From Aquirhabdus parva (GTDB lineage Bacteria > Pseudomonadota > Gammaproteobacteria > Pseudomonadales > Moraxellaceae): a stretch of 64,000 nucleotides of DNA. The translations under genes and the position numbers were made by a program. Each line of letters opens with the position of its first letter. The stretch's first letter is position 1. The stretch covers positions 1,346,207-1,410,206 of the forward strand of contig NZ_CP031222.1 of the NCBI RefSeq assembly GCF_003351745.1. The letters are read 5' to 3'. The notes under the pieces are model-generated. The model searched no databases. It saw nothing but the letters and a program-made list of their open reading frames with translations, and had not been told where the DNA came from. Below are positions 9,157 through 18,735 of the stretch, piece by piece.

Positions 9157-9510
9157 TACACGTCAGCTCCATTCCCCAAAAAACCTATAACCTTCCTTGG
9201 CATAGATTTCAATTTTAAGAATCAAATAAACAACAGATGAAAGCATGGTCAGCAAAAAAATCCAATTGCAAATAATTCGTGCTTTTGGAGCGTTACCACG
9301 CCGCCTAATCAACCGTGTCACATCTATTCGCGATGTCTCCAAGACAGCTGTTAATCGCTGCTAAGTGATTGAAGTCACATCTAGCATTCAATATATATTA
9401 AAAAAAATATTAAAGGTAGGCTTGTTGAATATTTGTGCAAAACATGTCAAGTGTGACTCGTTTTTCTCAGAATTATTTTGAGAAAAGATATATTTCTTGA
9501 GGGGGGGGAG
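9157..9510. other. 354-bp intergenic region upstream of PilZ gene
   Basis: Holds the promoter region of the PilZ-domain gene and the 3' flank of hslR. An 8-bp inverted repeat (TTTTCTCA with TGAGAAAA) lies at about 9460-9487, without a T-run on either strand. A run of eight G lies next to the hslR stop codon. A 38-codon frame starting at 9246 shows no family features. No gene supported. Confidence 0.4.
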
Positions 9511-9954
9511 TCAGAAGCCTTCATCGAAACTACGATCTCGGGTTGAATTCTGCTGAAAGCGTTGTAATTGTTGTCGCTCGTGTTTATTTGGACGATGATC
9601 TGGGCGTGCCTGATTGGATAGTTTTCGCGCTGCATTCATTAATTCGCGTCGTGCAATGCTGGCTTCAGTCTCTTGGTAAAGGTGTTGTGCAACTGTTGCA
9701 TTCCCACGCGTCACCGATAATGACGTAATCTCTACAGTCTTTTCATCAAATCCTTGACGAATCGTAAGCTCCATGCCAACACGAATTTCTTTACTAACTT
9801 TGACACGTTCACCTTGAAAGTGGACCTTTCCCCCTTCAATTGCTTCTTTCGCAAGCGTGCGGGTACGGTAGAAGCGGGCGGCCCATAGCCATTTATCAAT
9901 ACGAACCGCGCTACTTTGAGAGGAGTCAGTTGAAGAGGTGTGTGATGGCTTCAT
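9511..9954 (-). CDS. hslR: Heat shock protein 15, S4-domain RNA-binding protein
   Basis: 147 residues with an S4 RNA-binding domain at about 17-80: 'RIDKWLWAARFYRTRTLAKE' is the classical Hsp15 start, followed by 'GGKVHFQGERVKVSKEIRVG'. Hsp15 binds 50S subunits that carry stranded nascent chains and helps recycle them. The C-terminal third is basic and Gln/Arg-rich, as in the family. It follows yrfG by 42 bp on the same strand, the same pairing as in Escherichia coli, so the two are probably co-transcribed. Confidence 0.93.
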   Translation of the reverse strand: MKPSHTSSTDSSQSSAVRIDKWLWAARFYRTRTLAKEAIEGGKVHFQGERVKVSKEIRVGMELTIRQGFDEKTVEITSLSVTRGNATVAQHLYQETEASIARRELMNAARKLSNQARPDHRPNKHERQQLQRFQQNSTRDRSFDEGF

Positions 9955-9996
9955 GGGTCGAGTACCTCAAATTAGATAGCAAAAGAGTTTATGTGT

Positions 9997-10683
9997 TTAC
10001 CTGTTTTTGATGAGACTGTTTTGTAGTTCGTGAATAAACTCGGACCACTCGCTGATCGCTGGATAATGTAAATTAGTACGTGCAGGTAATAGGCTATCCG
10101 GTTGTTCTATACCGAGAACATGTAAGCCATACTTATGCGCTGCATGTAGGACGGATTCACTGTCATCGACTAAGAGACTTCGTGCAGGTGTGAATGGTTT
10201 TTGTAGCTGGAGTGATTGCCAAAATCCGACTTGCTCCTTAGCATAGCCGTAGTCATGACTAGAGATAATGTCTGAAAAATAGCTCGCCAATCCAGTTTTT
10301 TCAAGTTTTATAGCCAATGCCTGAGGATGGGCGTTGGTCACAAGCCAAAGTATTTTACCATGATTTTTCAACGTTTCGAGGAGTGGTTGTACGCCTGAAC
10401 GTAGCGAAATACGGTCACGGTGTTGGATTTTGAGCGCTTGTAAATCAAGACCTAATAAATCGCTCCAATAGGGCAATGAATACCAGTTCAGTGAGCCTTC
10501 TTGTTGCTTGAATATGGGGGTCAGAGTGAGCAGGGCATGCTCATGCGAGACATCCTGTTCTGTCGCCCAAGTTTTGACAACGACCTCACGCCAAAAAAAG
10601 TTGTCAAATGCGAGATCAAGTAATGTGCCATCCATATCAAACATAATGATGTCAATTTGATTCCATGCAATACTTAAACCCAT
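9997..10683 (-). CDS. yrfG: HAD-family GMP/IMP nucleotidase YrfG
   Basis: 228 residues. HAD motif I is FDMDGT with D16 and D18 as nucleophile and acid/base. Motif II is in 'LWLVTNAHPQAL', and motif IV is 'SLLVDDSESVL'. 'LLDLAFDNFFWREVV' after motif I is characteristic of YrfG, which dephosphorylates GMP and IMP in E. coli. Synteny with hslR supports the call. It is divergent from cysQ; the shared intergenic region carries a 9-bp AT-rich inverted repeat. Confidence 0.85.
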   Translation of the reverse strand: MGLSIAWNQIDIIMFDMDGTLLDLAFDNFFWREVVVKTWATEQDVSHEHALLTLTPIFKQQEGSLNWYSLPYWSDLLGLDLQALKIQHRDRISLRSGVQPLLETLKNHGKILWLVTNAHPQALAIKLEKTGLASYFSDIISSHDYGYAKEQVGFWQSLQLQKPFTPARSLLVDDSESVLHAAHKYGLHVLGIEQPDSLLPARTNLHYPAISEWSEFIHELQNSLIKNR

Positions 10684-10701
10684 AGCAACCTGATCTAATC
10701 A

Positions 10702-10725
10702 ATAATAAACCTAATCGTTTATTAT
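10702..10725. repeat. AT-rich inverted repeat between yrfG and cysQ
   Basis: ATAATAAAC at 10702-10710 pairs with GTTTATTAT at 10717-10725 across a 6-nt spacer. It lies in the divergent promoter region, so it may be an operator or simply overlapping -10 elements. Confidence 0.4.
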
Positions 10726-10794
10726 AAATTTTTCTCATCTAAAAGTATCGTGTGGGGCGCAGGTTTATCGTTTCTACACGTAAGACTTTATTCA

Positions 10795-11706
10795 ATGGTT
10801 CATTTTATGACGTTAAATCAACAATCCATACTGCCGAGCACATTGCCCAAACTTGATTTGGAAAATTTATTGGATGCAGTTGTTAGCATTACTCAAGAGG
10901 CGGGTGAGCTGCTCACGGTTTTTTATAATCAACATTTACAGAGTGCGATTGATGTACAGCGTAAAGATGATACATCCCCAGTAACTGCTGCTGACATTGC
11001 TGCCCATGATTTGATTGAGGCGGCACTCTTAAAATTGATACCAGAGATTCCTGTACTCTCTGAAGAGTCTGCAGATGTCTCTGAGCGTAACGAGTGGTCA
11101 CGTTTTTGGTTAGTTGATCCTCTTGATGGTACCCGTGAGTTCATCAATAAAACGGGCGAATTCACTGTGAATATCGCATTGGTTGAAGCGGGTCATGTAG
11201 TACTCGGGGTTATCGGGGTTCCACTTAAACAGCAAGTCTATGCGGCTATTCATGATCTAAATCCAGAAAACCCGATCAAACATGCTTATCGAATTGATGC
11301 GGACAAGAGTCGTCATGTTTTACATAATCGCCAAGTCGATGGTCAGTATTTGAATACCGCGATGTCGCGTAAATCTAAGCGGCCTCAATATGCGGAGTAT
11401 CAAGAGCAATTGTTACAAGCGGGCTTACAGCTCAATATTGTCAATGCGGGAAGTGCTTATAAATTTTGTTTAATGGCTGATGGCTCCATTGATTTATACC
11501 CACGTTTGCACCCGACGTCAGAGTGGGATACCGCAGCTGGGCAGTGTTTGCTTGAGGTTCTAGGGGGAGGAATTGTCGATTTGGTAGGAAAACCATTTCG
11601 CTATAACCAACGAGATCATTTGTTAAATGGATCTTTTATTGCTGTAGCAGATCTGAGTCTATTGCCTGCGGTGCTACCAAAAGCATTCGTGCACTTTGAA
11701 GAGTAA
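10795..11706 (+). CDS. cysQ: 3'(2'),5'-bisphosphate nucleotidase CysQ
   Basis: 303 residues from the ATG at 10795. A GTG at 10750 would extend it by 15 residues and an ATG at 10807 would shorten it by four; no ribosome binding site decides. Inositol-monophosphatase fold motifs are clear: 'SEES' with acidic ligands near residue 90, DPLDGT with D108 and D111, and the distal 'EWDTAAGQCLLE'. CysQ removes 3'-phosphate from PAP, the by-product of PAPS reduction, and so protects sulfate assimilation and RNA turnover. The gene is convergent with the phosphatase-like gene, and the two stop codons abut with no gap. Confidence 0.9.
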   Translation: MVHFMTLNQQSILPSTLPKLDLENLLDAVVSITQEAGELLTVFYNQHLQSAIDVQRKDDTSPVTAADIAAHDLIEAALLKLIPEIPVLSEESADVSERNEWSRFWLVDPLDGTREFINKTGEFTVNIALVEAGHVVLGVIGVPLKQQVYAAIHDLNPENPIKHAYRIDADKSRHVLHNRQVDGQYLNTAMSRKSKRPQYAEYQEQLLQAGLQLNIVNAGSAYKFCLMADGSIDLYPRLHPTSEWDTAAGQCLLEVLGGGIVDLVGKPFRYNQRDHLLNGSFIAVADLSLLPAVLPKAFVHFEE

Positions 11707-12195
11707 TTAGCGACTAGAGTAGTGGTGATGAACCTGTTGAATGAGCTGTTGCCAGATGTCATTGGGTATCCAGACATCATGCAATAGAGCAAGTGCATCA
11801 GGTTCAGACATTTTTAAATAATAAATACGATATAAATAAACTAAAGTGGATACCCGCATATTCAATGCGCAGTGTAACCAGACCTTTTTATCACGCGAAG
11901 CATGCAGAAAATTCAAGAGGTTGAGTGCTTGAGAGAGGGATGGGCGATCAAAGAGTAGCGGCAGGTTAAGGTAATCCATTCCTCGCTCTAAGACGTACCG
12001 ATCTTCACCGACTATCGCATTGCTGGCATCAGTGAGCGCCAGATTAATAACAATTTCAAAACCGGCTTTTGCAATCAGGTCAAACTCGTCAAGTTGAGGT
12101 TGACCCGAGGTTGCAAGGTTTTCATGAATAGAGCGATATACCAAAACTCGTGATAAAGATTTTTGAAGATCCTCATGTTTTTGGTAATCGTTCAT
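11707..12195 (-). CDS. Protein tyrosine phosphatase-like family protein
   Basis: 162 residues. The N-terminal part 'YRSIHENLATSGQPQLDEF' and 'AGFEIVINLAL' matches small dual-specificity-phosphatase-like proteins found beside metabolic genes. The putative P-loop is HCALNMR, with C109 and R114. That is C-x4-R rather than the C-x5-R of active tyrosine phosphatases, so phosphatase activity is doubtful or altered. Its start lies 32 bp after the DAHP synthase stop, so the two are probably co-transcribed. The partner or substrate is unknown. Confidence 0.7.
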   Translation of the reverse strand: MNDYQKHEDLQKSLSRVLVYRSIHENLATSGQPQLDEFDLIAKAGFEIVINLALTDASNAIVGEDRYVLERGMDYLNLPLLFDRPSLSQALNLLNFLHASRDKKVWLHCALNMRVSTLVYLYRIYYLKMSEPDALALLHDVWIPNDIWQQLIQQVHHHYSSR

Positions 12196-12227
12196 AGACT
12201 AAACCTTTAGCATGTTTGACCAAGCGA

Positions 12228-13349
12228 TCAACGTTTAGCGATCACTTCTTTTAATGCATTGTGCATTTCTAGAATTGCATTTTCTGTAGTCTGCCAGTCG
12301 ATACAACCATCGGTTACAGACTTGCCGTATTCAAGCTTTGACAGGTCTGCTGGAATATCCTGACGCCCACCATTGATGTGACTCTCGACCATCAATCCTA
12401 CGATGGAGTTATTGCCATCCAAGATTTGATTGGTGATGTTCTTTAAGACCAACGGCTGTAGATACGGGTCCTTATTGGAGTTTGCGTGGCTAGCATCAAT
12501 CATGATTTTGCCACTGACCTTGGCTTTAGACAGCGCTGCTTCGACAGCCGCAACGGCTGTTGAGTCATAGTTTGGCTTACCTGCACCACCGCGTAGAACA
12601 ACGTGAGCATAAGGGTTGCCTTTGGTACGAATGACCGACACTTGTCCGTCATGATTCAGACCTAAAAAACTATGTCCTGATGCAACTGCTTGCATTGCAT
12701 TGATGGCAACGGTCATGCCACCATCCGTACCATTTTTAAAGCCAACAGGCGATGATAATCCTGAAGACATTTCACGGTGAGTTTGGCTTTCGGTTGTGCG
12801 GGCACCAATTGCTGACCAGCTAATAAGGTCTTGTAGATATTGTGGTGAGTTAGGATCCAGTGCTTCAGTCGCACATGGTAAGCCTTGTTCATTGAGCTCT
12901 AGTAGTAATTTACGACCAAGGCGGAGCCCTTTTTCAACATCAAAGGAATCGTTCATGTCAGGATCGTTAATGAGACCTTTCCAACCCACAGTTGTCCGTG
13001 GTTTTTCAAAATAGACACGCATAACCAAGTACAGCGTATCTTTGACTTGTTCAGCAAGAACTTTAAGGCGGTTTGCGTAGTCGTGTGCGGCGACTGGGTC
13101 ATGAATTGAACAAGGACCGATGACGACAAACAAGCGCGGGTCTGTGCCATCCAAAATAGCACGGATGGTTTGACGGCCTGATAATACGGTAGCTTTGGCT
13201 TCTTCAGAAAGCGGTAATTCTGCTTTTAATTCGGCAGGCGTAACCAGAAGATCTACGGCTTCGATATTAATATCTTCGACTTGCTCATCAATTCCATTGA
13301 CGCGGTTGACTTCAACCTGATCGATATTTGCTGCACTTGTTGTTGCCAC
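12228..13349 (-). CDS. aroG: 3-deoxy-7-phosphoheptulonate (DAHP) synthase, class I
   Basis: 373 residues, type I-alpha DAHP synthase. It condenses phosphoenolpyruvate with erythrose 4-phosphate, the first step of aromatic amino acid synthesis. Recognisable blocks are 'FVVIGPCSIHDP', 'GWKGLINDPDMNDSFD', 'GARTTESQTHREMSSGLS', 'VGFKNGTDGG' and 'MIDASHANSNKDP'. The N-terminal extension of about 25 residues is acidic. Which aromatic amino acid inhibits it cannot be read with confidence, so the symbol stands for the aroF/G/H family. It is followed closely by the phosphatase-like gene. Confidence 0.9.
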   Translation of the reverse strand: MATTSAANIDQVEVNRVNGIDEQVEDINIEAVDLLVTPAELKAELPLSEEAKATVLSGRQTIRAILDGTDPRLFVVIGPCSIHDPVAAHDYANRLKVLAEQVKDTLYLVMRVYFEKPRTTVGWKGLINDPDMNDSFDVEKGLRLGRKLLLELNEQGLPCATEALDPNSPQYLQDLISWSAIGARTTESQTHREMSSGLSSPVGFKNGTDGGMTVAINAMQAVASGHSFLGLNHDGQVSVIRTKGNPYAHVVLRGGAGKPNYDSTAVAAVEAALSKAKVSGKIMIDASHANSNKDPYLQPLVLKNITNQILDGNNSIVGLMVESHINGGRQDIPADLSKLEYGKSVTDGCIDWQTTENAILEMHNALKEVIAKR

Positions 13350-13426
13350 GACACACTCACCAAAAAAAGTTAACGATTAACTGCTAAGGATGGGGGCAAG
13401 CGCCGATCAGTGCAAGGGATTGACAT

Positions 13427-13454
13427 GAAAAAAACCGCTCGAATTGAGCGGTTT
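13427..13454 (-). terminator. Rho-independent terminator of the TauE/SafE permease gene
   Basis: Nine-bp GC-rich stem (13432-13440 with 13446-13454), 5-nt loop, followed on the minus strand by a T-run. It lies just past the permease stop codon and before the DAHP synthase start. Confidence 0.88.
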
Positions 13455-13473
13455 CTAAGTTTTTTTTGCTGTT

Positions 13474-14364
13474 TTAGCTTACTGATGGGGTTATTTGCAC
13501 TTTATTGTTTGAAATCACTGCTGCTGGTGCAACTGAGGCAGGGGCTTTAGCCTTGGTTGGATTGATGATGAAGTTTACGCCAAGAAGTAATAGCGTGATC
13601 CCCAAAATGCGGCGAATATGATGTTCAGGCAGTCTTGAACTAATTAAGGTGCCGATGATGATGGCAGGAATGGCACCAATAAGCAGCATGGTCAGCATAT
13701 GAAAATCAACGTTGCCAGAGACCAAATGCCCAAGCCCAGCCACCAAGGTGAGCAAAACGGCATGTGCTACATCTGATCCAATCACACGAATCATCGGCAG
13801 ATTAGGGAATAACAACACTAATGCCATGACGCCGAATGCACCTGCGCCAACAGAAGATAAAGTCACGAAAATACCCAAAACAGCGCCCATGAAAACGACA
13901 AGGGGCTTGTTTTTGAGTAGCGCAGTAGCGTGTTCATCTTGGCTTCTTTCTGATGAGTCATGACGTTTACGGGCAAAGAAACGTTCGATTTGTGCGCGAA
14001 AAACAATAGATACGCCTGTTAAGACCAGCATGAATCCCAAGACCATGGTCAGCAGTTTTTTGTATTCATTGGCGGAACTAAAGAAATGATGGAGAGCCCA
14101 TGTTGTTCCCAGAGATGCGGGAATACTGCCGATTGCCAGCCATAGAACGATTGGCCAGACGATATTGAGTTTTTTTGCATGGACTAGCGAGCCACAGAAT
14201 TTAGAAATAGAGGCATAGAGTAGGTCTGTCCCAATCGCGACATTCGCTGGAACGCCCATGACGCTAATGAGGATCGGTGTCATTAGTGAACCACCGCCCA
14301 CACCAGTTACACCGACACAAAATCCGACAAGGAGTCCAGCAAGAATGAAATAGATATCTGGCAT
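13474..14364 (-). CDS. TSUP (TauE/SafE) family membrane permease
   Basis: 296 residues and strongly hydrophobic. The family signature is near the N-terminus ('VGFCVGVTGVGGGSLMTPIL') with a matching internal repeat ('GIFVTLSSVGAGAFGVMAL'). A basic cytoplasmic loop with Arg/His/Lys lies near residues 125-145. TSUP proteins export or import sulfite, sulfonates or related organosulfur anions; the substrate cannot be assigned here. Transcribed alone, with its own terminator. Confidence 0.88.
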   Translation of the reverse strand: MPDIYFILAGLLVGFCVGVTGVGGGSLMTPILISVMGVPANVAIGTDLLYASISKFCGSLVHAKKLNIVWPIVLWLAIGSIPASLGTTWALHHFFSSANEYKKLLTMVLGFMLVLTGVSIVFRAQIERFFARKRHDSSERSQDEHATALLKNKPLVVFMGAVLGIFVTLSSVGAGAFGVMALVLLFPNLPMIRVIGSDVAHAVLLTLVAGLGHLVSGNVDFHMLTMLLIGAIPAIIIGTLISSRLPEHHIRRILGITLLLLGVNFIINPTKAKAPASVAPAAVISNNKVQITPSVS

Positions 14365-14562
14365 ATTAGATTTTTAGATAAGTTTAGTAGAAATTGTGCG
14401 GAAGGGTAGTCTGGTTTGCTTAGACTTACAATTGAATAAATCATCTTAGCTTATGAATTATTATTATATTAAAGTTTCTTAATGATAAAAAAAATTCGCA
14501 ATGAATTTATCTCCAGTCGGCAATGCTAAACTAAAGAATATTTATAGTGTGGATCGCGTGGT

Positions 14563-15804
14563 ATGTTAACTATTGGAATGGTCGCTGGGGAGTTATCAGG
14601 AGATACTCTGGGCGCTGATCTCATTCGCGAAATAAAAAAAACGCATCCTGATGCACGATTTCTAGGTATTGGTGGACCACAGATGCAAGCCGAAGGCTTG
14701 ACCAGTTTGTATCCACTGGAAAGACTGTCATTATTTGGTTTGTTTGAAGTATTGGGCCGACTTCCAGAGCTATTTCGAATCAGAGATGGATTGGTTGAAA
14801 CATTTGAGCAAGAGAAAATAGATGTTTTTATTGGTGTTGATGCGCCGGACTTTAATCTGCGCCTGTCTAAGAAGTTAAAAGATCGTCAGCAAAATGCTGA
14901 AAATCAAAATCTTTCAAATTCTCACCTCATCAAGACTGTGCAATATGTCAGTCCATCGGTATGGGCATGGCGGCAGGGCCGTGTTGTGAGTATTGGTGCT
15001 TCTGTCGATTTAGTTTTGTGCTTGCTGCCTTTTGAAGTCGACTTTTATACCAAGCACGATGTGCATGCTGTTTTTGTTGGTCATCCTTTAGCGCGGCTGT
15101 TGCCCCTAGACCATCAAGTAGAAACAGGGAAGCAGGAACTGGGTATTGCCCCAGAGCAAGCCATTATTGGCTTACTGCCGGGAAGTCGTTCAAGCGAGGT
15201 GGCGCAAGTTGGAGGCATCTTGCTTGAAAGTGCAGGGCAGTTGTTAAAGCAGTTCCCTGGTTTACGTTTTATGATTCCTGCAGCAAATGAAGCCAGGTTG
15301 ACTCAGATCAAGGCTTTGGTTGCAGATCAGCCACAGGCTATTCAGCAGGCTGTACAAGTGCTTGAGCCCGATGATCGTGCCATGTTATCTGGAAATCTCG
15401 GACGTCGTGTGATGGCTGCCAGCGACATTGTAATGTTGGCTTCCGGAACGGCAACGCTTGAAGCACTGTTACTGGGTAGGCCAATGGTCGTCGTTGGACG
15501 AGTACATTGGTTAACCTATTTGTTTGTACGCTGGATGATTAAGATTCCATGGCTTTCACTACCAAATATCTTGGCAGGCCGACGTTTAGTTCCAGAGCTT
15601 ATTCAATCACAAGCGACGGTCAGTAATGTTGTTGCTGAGATGAAAAATTTACTCAGTGATCCTCATTTCCGTTTGGGGCCTTGGCAGACACAGCATGTGG
15701 AGCTGGAGCGCATTCATACACGTTTGAAAAGTGAAAATGTAAGCTCTGCTGCAGAGGCGGTTCTTGCTCTTTTGCCAAAGGAGAGAGTCGATGCCACTGT
15801 TTAA
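14563..15804 (+). CDS. lpxB: Lipid-A-disaccharide synthase
   Basis: 413 residues, glycosyltransferase family 19. LpxB joins UDP-2,3-diacylglucosamine and lipid X to make the lipid A disaccharide at the inner membrane. Diagnostic segments are '[17 protein letters not shown]' at the N-terminus, '[13 protein letters not shown]', '[15 protein letters not shown]', 'FVGHPLA', '[10 protein letters not shown]' and '[19 protein letters not shown]'. It starts after a 200-bp gap from the divergent permease, and its 3' end overlaps the rnhB start by 14 nt. Confidence 0.95.
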   Translation: MLTIGMVAGELSGDTLGADLIREIKKTHPDARFLGIGGPQMQAEGLTSLYPLERLSLFGLFEVLGRLPELFRIRDGLVETFEQEKIDVFIGVDAPDFNLRLSKKLKDRQQNAENQNLSNSHLIKTVQYVSPSVWAWRQGRVVSIGASVDLVLCLLPFEVDFYTKHDVHAVFVGHPLARLLPLDHQVETGKQELGIAPEQAIIGLLPGSRSSEVAQVGGILLESAGQLLKQFPGLRFMIPAANEARLTQIKALVADQPQAIQQAVQVLEPDDRAMLSGNLGRRVMAASDIVMLASGTATLEALLLGRPMVVVGRVHWLTYLFVRWMIKIPWLSLPNILAGRRLVPELIQSQATVSNVVAEMKNLLSDPHFRLGPWQTQHVELERIHTRLKSENVSSAAEAVLALLPKERVDATV

Positions 15805-16483
15805 CAACAATTCCAACGACCCATTAATCATTAGCAATAGTAATATGCACGGCATTGGTGTATTGGAACGTTCCGTTCAAGCGATTCAGGTGCCTTTGGA
15901 TTTTTGTATCGCCGGTGTGGACGAAGCAGGGCGAGGACCGTTGGTTGGCTCAGTGGTTGCAGCAGCCGTAATTTTGGATCCTAGCCGCCCGATTCTAGGC
16001 ATTAATGATTCCAAAAAATTAACCGAAAAGCAGCGCAATCGCTTATTTGATCTGATCATTGAGAATGCGGCAGCCTATTGCATCGCTGAAGCAACGCCGG
16101 CAGAGATAGATGAACTCAATATTTTGCATGCCACGATGCTGGCCATGCGACGAGCCGTCCATGGTTTACCCATTATGCCGCGTCTGGCATTGATTGATGG
16201 GAATCGATGTCCTGATATCCATGTACCCAGCCAAGCGTTGGTCGGTGGTGATGGTTTAGAGGCATGTATCGGTGCAGCCAGTATTCTGGCTAAAGTCACA
16301 CGTGATCGTCAGCTTGAAGCGTTGGATATCACCTACCCAATGTATGGCTTTGCCAAGCACAAAGGTTATCCCACCGCAGCGCATGTTGCTGCGTTGATGA
16401 CCCATGGCGCGATCGATAGTCATCGACGTTCATTTAAACCTGTACGGGATGCATTAGAGAAATTTTCATCGACTCGCATTTAA
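15791..16483 (+). CDS. rnhB: Ribonuclease HII
   Basis: 230 residues from the ATG at 15791, chosen because AAGGAGAG sits 6 nt upstream; a further-upstream in-frame ATG at 15764 has no such site. RNase HII removes RNA from RNA-DNA hybrids and single ribonucleotides from DNA. The catalytic motif DEAGRG (D44, E45) lies after an unusual 40-residue Asn/Ser-rich N-terminal extension. Later blocks include '[12 protein letters not shown]', 'LALIDGN', '[12 protein letters not shown]' and '[14 protein letters not shown]'. It overlaps lpxB by 14 nt, so the two are translationally linked, a common arrangement. Confidence 0.95.
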   Translation: MPLFNNNSNDPLIISNSNMHGIGVLERSVQAIQVPLDFCIAGVDEAGRGPLVGSVVAAAVILDPSRPILGINDSKKLTEKQRNRLFDLIIENAAAYCIAEATPAEIDELNILHATMLAMRRAVHGLPIMPRLALIDGNRCPDIHVPSQALVGGDGLEACIGAASILAKVTRDRQLEALDITYPMYGFAKHKGYPTAAHVAALMTHGAIDSHRRSFKPVRDALEKFSSTRI

Positions 16484-16592
16484 GTCATTGGGGCATTATT
16501 ACGTTATTACGTTTCTTCATTTGTGTTCTGAAAACACCAACAAAAGAAGCATTATTTAATCAACCTATTAGCTTGGGTTTCGGAGATTTTGA

Positions 16593-18524
16593 ATGAAACG
16601 GATTCTCGATTCACGTTTCGGTATTGTATTCATCCTCGCCATTACGGCTTGCGTGTTATTTCTCATTTTACGAACTGCATTGTTGATCAACAATATTGCG
16701 GTTCTTGATTTAAAGGTATTGGATATTCCGCTGATCTATGGTGCAGGTTTGATCTATGACTTGGCTTTTTTAAGTTATCTTTTGATCCCTGTTGTAATCT
16801 ATTTAGCACTATTGCCGAATAAGCGTTATCAAGGTCGAATCCATCGTTATATTGCTTATATCATTGCGATATTGGTGATTGGTCTTATCTTTTTTGACAT
16901 GGTCTCCGAATGGCTGTTCTGGGATGAGTTTCAGGTCCGTTTCAATTTTATTTCCGTTGATTATCTGGTCTATCGTCGTGAGGTGACGGGGAATATTTCT
17001 GAATCTTATCCTGTGCCTTTATTGCTGACAGGCGTTGCGATTTGCACACTGATTGTTTTTGTTATCATTAAGCGTCCGATTGATTTGGCATTAAAAGCAA
17101 CGACTTCGCTCAAGAAGCGCTTAGTGGGTGCGTTAATCCTTTTGCTTATTCCAACGGGTTGTTACTTGGCTTTAACCAGTGAAACCTTTAGCCATGTTTC
17201 TGAAAATAACTATAAGAATGAACTGGCCAAAAATGGACCTTATCAATTTTTCTATGCTTTCTTTGCCAATGAGCTGGACTATGAACAGTTCTATCAGACG
17301 GGTGATAAGCAGGTCCTTGATCAACGTTTACGAGGATTGGTGAAGCAAGATAATCAAACTTTCACTAGTACAGTCCCTTTTGATATTAGTCGGCAAGTGA
17401 GTAATGTCGGTCCTGAGAAAAAACTGAATGTCATGATGATCGTTGTTGAGTCACTGAGCGGTGACTACATGACGCGTTTTGGTAACAAGCTTAACCTCAC
17501 CCCGCATCTGGATGAACTGGCAAATAATAGTTTGTTCTTCAATAATTTTTATGCCACAGGGAATCGTACCGTCCGTGGCATGGAGGCATTGACCTTATCC
17601 ATTCCGCCTACACCGGGTCAGTCTGTTATTCACCGTCCACATAATGAAGGTTTGTTCTCACTCGGCAGCTTACTCCGTGACAAAGGTTACGACAGCAAGT
17701 TTATCTATGGTGGGTATGGTTACTTTGACAATATGAACTATTTCTTTAGTCATAATGGTTTTGATATTGTTGACCGTAATTCCTATGCAAAAGACGAAAG
17801 TGTTTTCGGGAATGTCTGGGGTGTTGCGGATGAATATTCATTCTTGCGTGCAAGTCGCGAAGCGGATAAATCCTATCAGGCGAAAAAGCCCTTTTATTCC
17901 TTTATCATGACAACCAGTAATCATCGTCCTTATACGTTCCCAGAGGGTCGTGTTGACTCTCCATCGGGACATTATGAGGGTGCGGTGAAGTATACCGATT
18001 ACGCGATCAATAAATTCATTGAAGATTCACGCAAGAAACCTTGGTTCGACGACACGATATTTATCATCGTTGCGGATCATTGTGCTGGTTCTGCAGGTAA
18101 ATCAGACCTGCCGCTTGAGCGTTATCACATCCCGCTGTTTATCTATTCACCTAAGCACGTCAAGCCAGGGCAGTTTAATGCCATCACCAATCAGATTGAC
18201 GTTGCGCCAACGATCATGGGCTTAATGAATAGCTCTTATGTGTCACGTTTCTTCGGTAAAGACGTATTACGCATGAAACCTGAAGAGGGCGGGCGTGCGC
18301 TGATGGGTACTTATCAGAAAGTTGCACTGTATCGTGACAATAAAATGGCGATTTTGTCTCCAAACAAAAAAGTCGATGTATTGGAAGACGTGAAGACTGT
18401 ACCGACGATTCATGATCGTACTGCAGATCCTGCATTGGTTGACGATACGCTGTCCTATTATCAAGGTGCAAGCTATCAACTACATAATGGGTTGATGTTG
18501 CATAAAGCGGGCGAGAATAAGTAA
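16593..18524 (+). CDS. LTA synthase-like membrane phosphotransferase (sulfatase fold)
   Basis: 643 residues. The first 200 residues hold about five membrane segments; residues from about 275 form a periplasmic sulfatase/alkaline-phosphatase-fold domain. Metal and nucleophile motifs are visible: 'NVMMIVVESLSGDYMTRFG', then 'FYATGNRTVRGMEA' with the probable nucleophile Thr, and 'IFIIVADHCA' with distal Asp/His ligands. Relatives include LtaS of Gram-positives, OpgB and other phosphoglycerol or phosphoethanolamine transferases. In a Gram-negative the role is more likely periplasmic glucan or lipid decoration than teichoic acid synthesis. Monocistronic, with a strong terminator. Confidence 0.8.
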   Translation: MKRILDSRFGIVFILAITACVLFLILRTALLINNIAVLDLKVLDIPLIYGAGLIYDLAFLSYLLIPVVIYLALLPNKRYQGRIHRYIAYIIAILVIGLIFFDMVSEWLFWDEFQVRFNFISVDYLVYRREVTGNISESYPVPLLLTGVAICTLIVFVIIKRPIDLALKATTSLKKRLVGALILLLIPTGCYLALTSETFSHVSENNYKNELAKNGPYQFFYAFFANELDYEQFYQTGDKQVLDQRLRGLVKQDNQTFTSTVPFDISRQVSNVGPEKKLNVMMIVVESLSGDYMTRFGNKLNLTPHLDELANNSLFFNNFYATGNRTVRGMEALTLSIPPTPGQSVIHRPHNEGLFSLGSLLRDKGYDSKFIYGGYGYFDNMNYFFSHNGFDIVDRNSYAKDESVFGNVWGVADEYSFLRASREADKSYQAKKPFYSFIMTTSNHRPYTFPEGRVDSPSGHYEGAVKYTDYAINKFIEDSRKKPWFDDTIFIIVADHCAGSAGKSDLPLERYHIPLFIYSPKHVKPGQFNAITNQIDVAPTIMGLMNSSYVSRFFGKDVLRMKPEEGGRALMGTYQKVALYRDNKMAILSPNKKVDVLEDVKTVPTIHDRTADPALVDDTLSYYQGASYQLHNGLMLHKAGENK

Positions 18525-18567
18525 GTCTCGTTTTAAGTCTTCTTCCGCAAGGGGGGAAGGCTTAAGT

Positions 18568-18606
18568 TAGGATGGAGCATTCCATGAATCTCCATCCTAT
18601 TTTTTT
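18568..18606 (+). terminator. Rho-independent terminator after the LTA synthase-like gene
   Basis: Ten-bp stem (18568-18577 with 18590-18599), 12-nt loop, then seven T. Confidence 0.9.
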
Positions 18607-18735
18607 GTTTAGCCATAGCGTTAAAAAATAAAGCCCTAGACTTGCCAAATTGATCATCCGACTTTGAGCATTCAGGCAACCCAAAACCTCATGGTCGCAT
18701 GGCAAAATCGATGCAATTCTTTTTTAGCTGTTCAT

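Noticed and set aside
9246-9365. 38-codon frame upstream of the PilZ gene
   Set aside because: No ribosome binding site and no coding-like composition; short enough to occur by chance.
16593-18524. Teichoic acid synthesis by the LTA synthase-like protein
   Set aside because: The organism is Gram-negative by all other genes (lpxB, Kdo hydroxylase, outer-membrane proteins); only the fold is shared with LtaS.
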